The notes beneath the pieces are model-generated. The model was not told the DNA's origin, did not search any database, and saw only the letters and a list, made by a program, of their open reading frames with translations. From Nocardioides immobilis (GTDB lineage Bacteria; Actinomycetota; Actinomycetes; Propionibacteriales; Nocardioidaceae), in NCBI RefSeq assembly GCF_003515065.1, contig NZ_QXGH01000009.1:1-64000 (forward strand): a stretch of DNA of 64,000 bases, in the 5' to 3' direction. This document shows, piece by piece, positions 59,355 through 64,000 of the stretch (its first letter is position 1; every line of letters begins with the position of its first letter). Made by a program: the position numbers and the translations under genes.

Positions 59355-59869
59355 AGGGCCCCTTCGAGCGGCACCTGGTCAAGGTGCCGGAAACCACGCT
59401 GGAAGTAGAGGACGGCCGGGCGGTCGTCCACGTCCACCTCGATCACCCTGGCGACCAGGATGGTGTGGTCCCCACCGTCGTAACGTTCGTGAGCCTCGCA
59501 CTCGATCAGGACCGCCGCGTCCAGCAGAACGGGCACACCGCGGTGGTCGGGCACGAACTCGCCTCCCCCGAACTTGTCGGCACCCTTGGTCGCGAACCGG
59601 TTCACCAGGTCGACGTGGACGGAGCTGGCGATCTGGATGGACCACTGGTCGTTCTCGAGAAACGCGTCGTGGCACTGAGCGGTCTTCGCGATGCAGACCA
59701 GGACGAGGGCGGGCTCGAGCGAGACCGAGCAGAAGGAGCTGGCCGCGAAGCCACGCGGCTCGCCGTCCGAGTCGGCCGTCGTCATCAGGGTGACGCCGCT
59801 GGGGAAGGCCGACATCGCCTCCCGGAACTTCTCCGCGACGCTCTTGTCCGAGCTGACGGTGGTGGTCAC
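59351..59869 (-). CDS. Flavin reductase (FMN-binding split-barrel, HpaC-like)
   Basis: The 172-residue protein shows the split-barrel signature: [48 protein letters not shown], then [28 protein letters not shown] and the end [12 protein letters not shown]. It reduces FMN or FAD with NAD(P)H to feed two-component monooxygenases. No oxygenase partner lies in the window; it may be just beyond the right edge. The GTG at 59869 overlaps the RibBA stop (GTGA), placing flavin synthesis and flavin reduction in direct succession. Confidence 0.88.
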   Translation of the reverse strand: MTTTVSSDKSVAEKFREAMSAFPSGVTLMTTADSDGEPRGFAASSFCSVSLEPALVLVCIAKTAQCHDAFLENDQWSIQIASSVHVDLVNRFATKGADKFGGGEFVPDHRGVPVLLDAAVLIECEAHERYDGGDHTILVARVIEVDVDDRPAVLYFQRGFRHLDQVPLEGAL

Positions 59870-61116
59870 GATGCGCTCCGTTCCGACGCCGGGTCGGTGC
59901 CCAGCTGGTGGTCGAGCCGGACAGCCTTCGTGCGGAGGTAGCCGGCGTTGTGGGCGTTGGGGGTGACCGCCAGGGGGACGCGGTCGGTGATGGTGATGCC
60001 GTAGTCCGAGAGACCGGTGAACTTCTTGGGGTTGTTGGTCATCAGCCGGATCGAGGTGACGCCGAGGTCGCGCAGGATCTGCGCGCCCACGCCGTACTCC
60101 CGGCTGTCGACCGGCAGGCCGAGCGCTAGATTCGCGTCGACGGTGTCGAGGCCGTCCTCGTCCTGGAGCTGGTAGGCCTGCAGCTTGTGGCTGATGCCGA
60201 TGCCCCGGCCCTCGTGTCCGCGTAGGTACACGACGACGCCGGTGCCCTCCGCCGCGACCTCCGCCAACGCCCGGCCCAGCTGCTCCCCGCAGTCGCACCG
60301 CAGCGAACCGAGTGCGTCGCCGGTCAGGCACTCCGAGTGCACCCGGACCAGTACGTCGGGGCGGCCGGCGGGGTCACCGCACACCATCGCGACGTGCTCG
60401 ACGCCGTCCAGCACCGAGCGGTAGCCCACCGCGTTGAACTCACCGAAGGCGGTCGGTATCCGCGCGCTCGCCGTGCAGGTGACCAGGGACTCGCGGGCCA
60501 TCCGGTAGCGGACGAGGGAAGCGACCGAGATCAGCAGGAGCCCGTGCTTGCGGGCGAACCTCTCGAGGTCGGGCAGCCGGGCCATCGTCCCGTCGTCGTT
60601 CACGATCTCGGCGAGGACGCCCGCCGGCTGCAGTCCGGCGAGCCGGCACAGGTCGACCGCGGCCTCGGTGTGTCCGGCTCGCTGGAGCACTCCCCCCGGC
60701 CGGGCCCGGAGGGGGAACAGGTGCCCCGGTCGGGTGAACTGCTCGGGACCGACGGCGGGGTCGGCGAGCGCGCGAGCAGTCACCGCTCGGTCTGCCGCGG
60801 AGATGCCGGTTGACGTGGCATCCCTGAGATCGACAGAGACGGTGAACGCCGTGCCGCGCGGGTCGCTGGCGGCCTCGACCATCGGCGGGAGGTCGAGCTG
60901 GTCGAGACGGCCGCCGTCCATGCCGACGCAGACCAGCCCGCTGCTGTGCCGGATGACGAAAGCCATCCACTCCGGCGTCATGTGCTCGGCCGCGAGGATG
61001 AGGTCGCCCTCGTTCTCGCGGTCCCCGTCGTCGAACACCACGACCGGCCGGCCGAGACGGAGCTCTGCGCACGCGGCCTCGACCAGCTCGGTGCTGGTCA
61101 GCGCGTCTTCGTTCAT
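59866..61116 (-). CDS. ribBA: RibBA: 3,4-dihydroxy-2-butanone 4-phosphate synthase / GTP cyclohydrolase II
   Basis: The 416-residue protein holds both riboflavin-entry enzymes. The N-terminal DHBP synthase has [20 protein letters not shown] and [11 protein letters not shown], with Ser and Gly where Thr and Pro are commoner. The C-terminal cyclohydrolase has [20 protein letters not shown] (zinc Cys ligands), [22 protein letters not shown] and [11 protein letters not shown]. It lies in a catabolic/Mce operon rather than with ribDEH, so it is probably an accessory copy that raises flavin supply for the adjacent flavin reductase. The 46-nt gap before it is too short for an FMN riboswitch. The start at 61116 has GAGAGGAG in front. 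Confidence 0.92.
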   Translation of the reverse strand: MNEDALTSTELVEAACAELRLGRPVVVFDDGDRENEGDLILAAEHMTPEWMAFVIRHSSGLVCVGMDGGRLDQLDLPPMVEAASDPRGTAFTVSVDLRDATSTGISAADRAVTARALADPAVGPEQFTRPGHLFPLRARPGGVLQRAGHTEAAVDLCRLAGLQPAGVLAEIVNDDGTMARLPDLERFARKHGLLLISVASLVRYRMARESLVTCTASARIPTAFGEFNAVGYRSVLDGVEHVAMVCGDPAGRPDVLVRVHSECLTGDALGSLRCDCGEQLGRALAEVAAEGTGVVVYLRGHEGRGIGISHKLQAYQLQDEDGLDTVDANLALGLPVDSREYGVGAQILRDLGVTSIRLMTNNPKKFTGLSDYGITITDRVPLAVTPNAHNAGYLRTKAVRLDHQLGTDPASERSAS

Positions 61117-61162
61117 GGCGTTGCTCCTCTCGGTCGCGGTCGTCGGGTGGGTGTCGGGTGGG

Positions 61163-62668
61163 TCAGGCAGGGGTGCCGAGGACCAGGGCGTACGCCTTGT
61201 TCTCGACCCCACCGGACCGGTCGACGGAGATGTACTTCTGCTCGGTGTACTCGTCGAGCGCGTCGGGGCCGCCCTCACGACCGAGGCCGCTCTGCTTGTA
61301 GCCACCGAACGGGTACGCCGGGTGCAGGACGTGCCAGTCGTTCACGAAGACCATGCCGGCCTCGAGCTGGCGAGCCACGTCGAGGACCTTCTCCTCGTCG
61401 GTGCCCCAGACACCCGCGGAGAGGCCGTACTCGGTGTCGTTGGCGATCGCGACGGCCTCCTCGACGGTGTCGTAGGTGAGGACGGCGAGCACCGGGCCGA
61501 AGACCTCCTCGCGGGCGATCCTCATGTCGTTGGTGACGTCGACGACCACGGTCGGCTGGACGAAGTTGCCGTTCGCGAACTCCGCGCCTTCCGGGGCTGC
61601 GCCGCCGGCGGCAACCTTGGCGCCCTGCGCCTCGGCGATCGCGATGTGCTCCAGGACCCGGTCGCGCTGCTCGGCGGTGATGAGCGGTCCGATATCGGTA
61701 GCCAGGCTCATCGGGTCGCCCACCGTCATCGTGCCCACCCGGGCGACGAGCCGGTCGACGATCTCGTCGCGCCGGGACGACGGGACGAGCAACCGGGTGC
61801 CGGCTTCGCAGGCCTGGCCGTTGTTGGCCATGCAGGCGTAGATCGCGCCGTCGATGGCCACATCGAGGTCGGCGTCCTCGAGGAGGATGTTCGGGCCCTT
61901 GCCGCCGAGCTCGAGCGTCACCTGCTTCACGGTGTCCGCGGAAGCGGCCAGGATGCTCTTGCCGACCGCCGTGGAACCGGTGAACGCGACCTTGCGCACG
62001 TCCGGGTGGGCGCTGAGGTGGGCGCCGGCGTCCTCGCCGTCTCCGACGACGACGTTGAGCACGCCCTTGGGCAGACCCGCTGCCTCGAACTCCTTCATCA
62101 GCTCGAGAGCGATGAGGGGCGCGTGCTCGTCCGGCTTGAGTACGACGGTGTTCCCCGCCGCGAGCGCCGGGGCGACCTTCCAGACGATGACGAGCAGCGG
62201 GATGTTCCACGGCACGATCGCGGCGACGACCCCGAGCGGCTCTCGGCGCAGGATGCCCTCGGCCGGGACCGGGCCGATGGCCGGTCCGGACTTCTCGAAC
62301 TCGTACTCCGCGGCCTGAGCGGCGAGGTACTGCATCTGGGCGACGGAGAGGCCGATGTGGAGTGCCCCCGTCACCCGAATGGTGACGCCGTTCTCACGCG
62401 TCTGGAGCGCGGCGAGCTCCTCGAGCCGGCCCCCGAGACGGAGCGCGACGTCGTTGATGAGGGCGGCCCGCTCGGCCGGCGGTGTGTTGCGCCAGGTGCC
62501 CTCGGCGTGCGCGGCCTTGGCGGCGGCCACGGCGGCGTCGACCTCGGCGACGCCACCCTTGGCCACCGTGGCCACGAGCTCGCCGGTCGCGGGGCTACGG
62601 ATCTCGTACTTGTCGTCGGTGTCGACCCACTCACCGTTGATGTGGAGGGGGTAGTGCGGAACGCTCAT
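61163..62668 (-). CDS. Aldehyde dehydrogenase (NAD(P)+)
   Basis: The 501-residue protein has the full ALDH set: [50 protein letters not shown], the general base Glu in [16 protein letters not shown], the nucleophile Cys287 in [15 protein letters not shown], and the [11 protein letters not shown] region. It oxidises an aldehyde to an acid, which the downstream or upstream acyl-CoA ligase could activate. In the Atu pathway citronellal and geranial are oxidised this way. It lies 46 nt upstream of ribBA. Confidence 0.93.
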   Translation of the reverse strand: MSVPHYPLHINGEWVDTDDKYEIRSPATGELVATVAKGGVAEVDAAVAAAKAAHAEGTWRNTPPAERAALINDVALRLGGRLEELAALQTRENGVTIRVTGALHIGLSVAQMQYLAAQAAEYEFEKSGPAIGPVPAEGILRREPLGVVAAIVPWNIPLLVIVWKVAPALAAGNTVVLKPDEHAPLIALELMKEFEAAGLPKGVLNVVVGDGEDAGAHLSAHPDVRKVAFTGSTAVGKSILAASADTVKQVTLELGGKGPNILLEDADLDVAIDGAIYACMANNGQACEAGTRLLVPSSRRDEIVDRLVARVGTMTVGDPMSLATDIGPLITAEQRDRVLEHIAIAEAQGAKVAAGGAAPEGAEFANGNFVQPTVVVDVTNDMRIAREEVFGPVLAVLTYDTVEEAVAIANDTEYGLSAGVWGTDEEKVLDVARQLEAGMVFVNDWHVLHPAYPFGGYKQSGLGREGGPDALDEYTEQKYISVDRSGGVENKAYALVLGTPA

Positions 62669-62704
62669 GGGACTGCTCCTGTTTTCGGAAGGGGTGAGGG
62701 ATGG

Positions 62705-64000
62705 TCAGCCGACCTGGCGGTCGCGGCCTTGCCAGAACGGCGCTCGAAGGGTCCGCTTGTCGACCTTCCCCGCGGGGTTGACCGGCAGCTCGTTGAGGAA
62801 GTCGACCGTCTTGGGGGCGGAGACCGAGCCCAGGACTGCCTTGACGTGTCCCTTGAGCCGCTCGACCAAGGCGTCGTCGGCGGACACGCCGTCCTTGACG
62901 ACGACGAACGCGTGGACCGCCTCTCCCCACTTCTCGTGCGGGATGCCGACGACGGCCGCCTGCGCCACGTCTGCGTCCTCGAGGAGGACGTCCTCGACCT
63001 GACGCGGGAACACGTTGAAGCCGCCGCTGACGACCATGTCCTTCTTGCGGTCGACGAGGTAGAGGAAGCCGTCCTCGTCGAGCCGGCCGATGTCACCGGT
63101 GTGCACCCAGCCGTCGCGCAGCGCCTCGGCGTTGCGCGAGGCGTCGACGTACCCGAGCATCTGGCCGAGCTGCTTCGAGCAGATCTCGCCCACCTCTCCG
63201 ACCGGCAGGACGTTGTCCTCGTCGTCCTGGATTGAGACCTGGGTCTGGAACATCGGGCGGCCGGCGGAGGCCAGTCGCTTCAGGGCCAGCTCGCTGTCGA
63301 CGCGATGGTCGTTCTTCCGCAGGCAGGAGATGTAGCCCGGCTCCGTGCCGGCGTAGGTCTGGATGAAGATCGGCCCGAACGCCTCCAGGGCGTCGCGCAG
63401 CCGGTCAGGGGCGATCGGGGAGCCGGCGTAGATCATCGTCTTGAGCGACGAGAGGTCGTACGACGCGCGCTTCGGGTTGTCGAGCAGCAGGTAGATGATG
63501 GTCGGGACCACGGCGGTCGCGGTAATGCCGTGTCCCTCGATCGCCGACAGCAGGGTGTCCACCTCGAGGCCGGGAAGCATGACGTTCGTCCCGCCCCGGA
63601 GGAAGGTCGGGTGGACGAAGATCTGGGTGAAGTGGGTCAGCGGCGCCCCGTGGGCGAAGACCTCGCCCTGCTGGATGTCACCGATCTCGATGCCCGCGGT
63701 GATGCTGTAGTGGGCCCAGGTGAAGTGCGACTGCACCACGCCCTTGGGCTCACCGGTGCTGCCGGAGGTGAAGAGGACGTAGGCCTCGTCGTGCTCATCG
63801 ATGGCGACCTCGGGACGCTGCGCCGACTGGGCGGCGACGAGCCCGTCGAACGGGTGGTCCGTGGAGTCGGCCGGGTCGCCCCCCACACGGATGAAGCGGT
63901 CGAGCTTCGGCAGGTCCGCGCGCATCTCCTCGACCACAGCGTCGAAGGACGCGTGGTAGATGATCGTGGTCGCCGCTGTCTGGTCGAGGTTGGCTCGGTG
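62705..64000 (-). CDS. Acyl-CoA ligase (AMP-forming), cut by right window edge
   Basis: The frame runs open to base 64000, so the N-terminus is missing; at least 431 residues are seen. It has the P-loop-like VLFTSGSTGEPKGVVQSH, TYAGTEPGYI, the hinge region HTGDIGRLDEDGFLYLVDRKKDMVVSGGFNVFPRQVEDVL and the C-terminal lysine NPAGKVDKRTLR. It activates a carboxylic acid to its CoA ester. First visible gene of the minus-strand operon, 36 nt before the aldehyde dehydrogenase, so the alcohol-aldehyde-acid-CoA sequence is complete from aldehyde onward. Confidence 0.92.
   Translation of the reverse strand, partial: HRANLDQTAATTIIYHASFDAVVEEMRADLPKLDRFIRVGGDPADSTDHPFDGLVAAQSAQRPEVAIDEHDEAYVLFTSGSTGEPKGVVQSHFTWAHYSITAGIEIGDIQQGEVFAHGAPLTHFTQIFVHPTFLRGGTNVMLPGLEVDTLLSAIEGHGITATAVVPTIIYLLLDNPKRASYDLSSLKTMIYAGSPIAPDRLRDALEAFGPIFIQTYAGTEPGYISCLRKNDHRVDSELALKRLASAGRPMFQTQVSIQDDEDNVLPVGEVGEICSKQLGQMLGYVDASRNAEALRDGWVHTGDIGRLDEDGFLYLVDRKKDMVVSGGFNVFPRQVEDVLLEDADVAQAAVVGIPHEKWGEAVHAFVVVKDGVSADDALVERLKGHVKAVLGSVSAPKTVDFLNELPVNPAGKVDKRTLRAPFWQGRDRQVG

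Noticed and set aside
61117..61162. FMN riboswitch in front of ribBA
   Set aside because: The gap to the aldehyde dehydrogenase gene is only 46 nt, far shorter than an FMN aptamer, and no conserved aptamer sequence is seen.

Overview
The window looks like a chromosomal segment of a high-GC actinobacterium, most likely a Nocardioidaceae-type organism. The genus is an inference from gene content and not a measured result. The pointers are a six-gene Mce lipid-import operon with YrbE permeases, PlsC/PlsB/wax-ester-synthase synteny, mycothiol-enzyme-like and TIGR03084-type proteins, frequent GTG/TTG starts and ATGA/GTGA stop-start overlaps.

Left end (1-2.8 kb): a scar of mobile DNA. It holds the C-terminal half of a tyrosine recombinase, broken pieces of an alpha/beta hydrolase and a PobA-type hydroxylase, a fragment of a repeat-type exported protein, the tail of an IS110-type transposase and a perfect 18-bp inverted repeat.

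2.8-8.5 kb: a probable malonate (or similar dicarboxylate) module. It has a MatC-type carrier, a class III CoA-transferase and a fused beta/alpha carboxyltransferase on the minus strand, with a divergent GntR regulator and a TauE-type permease. 8.9-15.8 kb: small regulatory islands. The first is a MarR repressor divergent from a LUD / DsbA-like / UBP zinc finger / DUF5996 operon, with a 57-residue protein at its end. The second is a MarR gene coupled to an F420-reductase-like and a luciferase-like enzyme, divergent from a GNAT acetyltransferase. Both have clear palindromic operators.

16.6-28.6 kb: two conserved-looking proteins of unknown function and a CdaR/PucR-type regulator on the minus strand, divergent from a lipid operon: acyl-CoA ligase, monoacylglycerol-lipase-like hydrolase, HAD-PlsC fusion, PlsB, WS/DGAT and a second hydrolase. 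Its natural output would be acylglycerol or wax-ester storage lipid. 28.6-33.7 kb: hydroxyacyl-CoA dehydrogenase, a three-gene lytic transglycosylase unit and a tandem pair of GAF-LuxR regulators.

33.9-64 kb: the main feature. On the minus strand, reading from the right edge, an almost unbroken run of 22 genes encodes an acyl-CoA ligase, aldehyde dehydrogenase, RibBA, flavin reductase, YrbEA/YrbEB, the MceG ATPase, six Mce proteins, an RND transporter, a PpiC-type isomerase, a small membrane protein, biotin-dependent acyl-CoA carboxylase beta and alpha subunits, two enoyl-CoA hydratases, a mycothiol-isomerase-like protein and an AtuA-family protein. Two Mce-associated proteins and a double-domain TetR regulator sit just beyond it on the plus strand. 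I read this as one import-plus-degradation system for a branched or isoprenoid lipid: Mce uptake, oxidation and CoA activation, then carboxylation and hydration of the kind used in the Atu/Liu pathways. The substrate assignment is inference.
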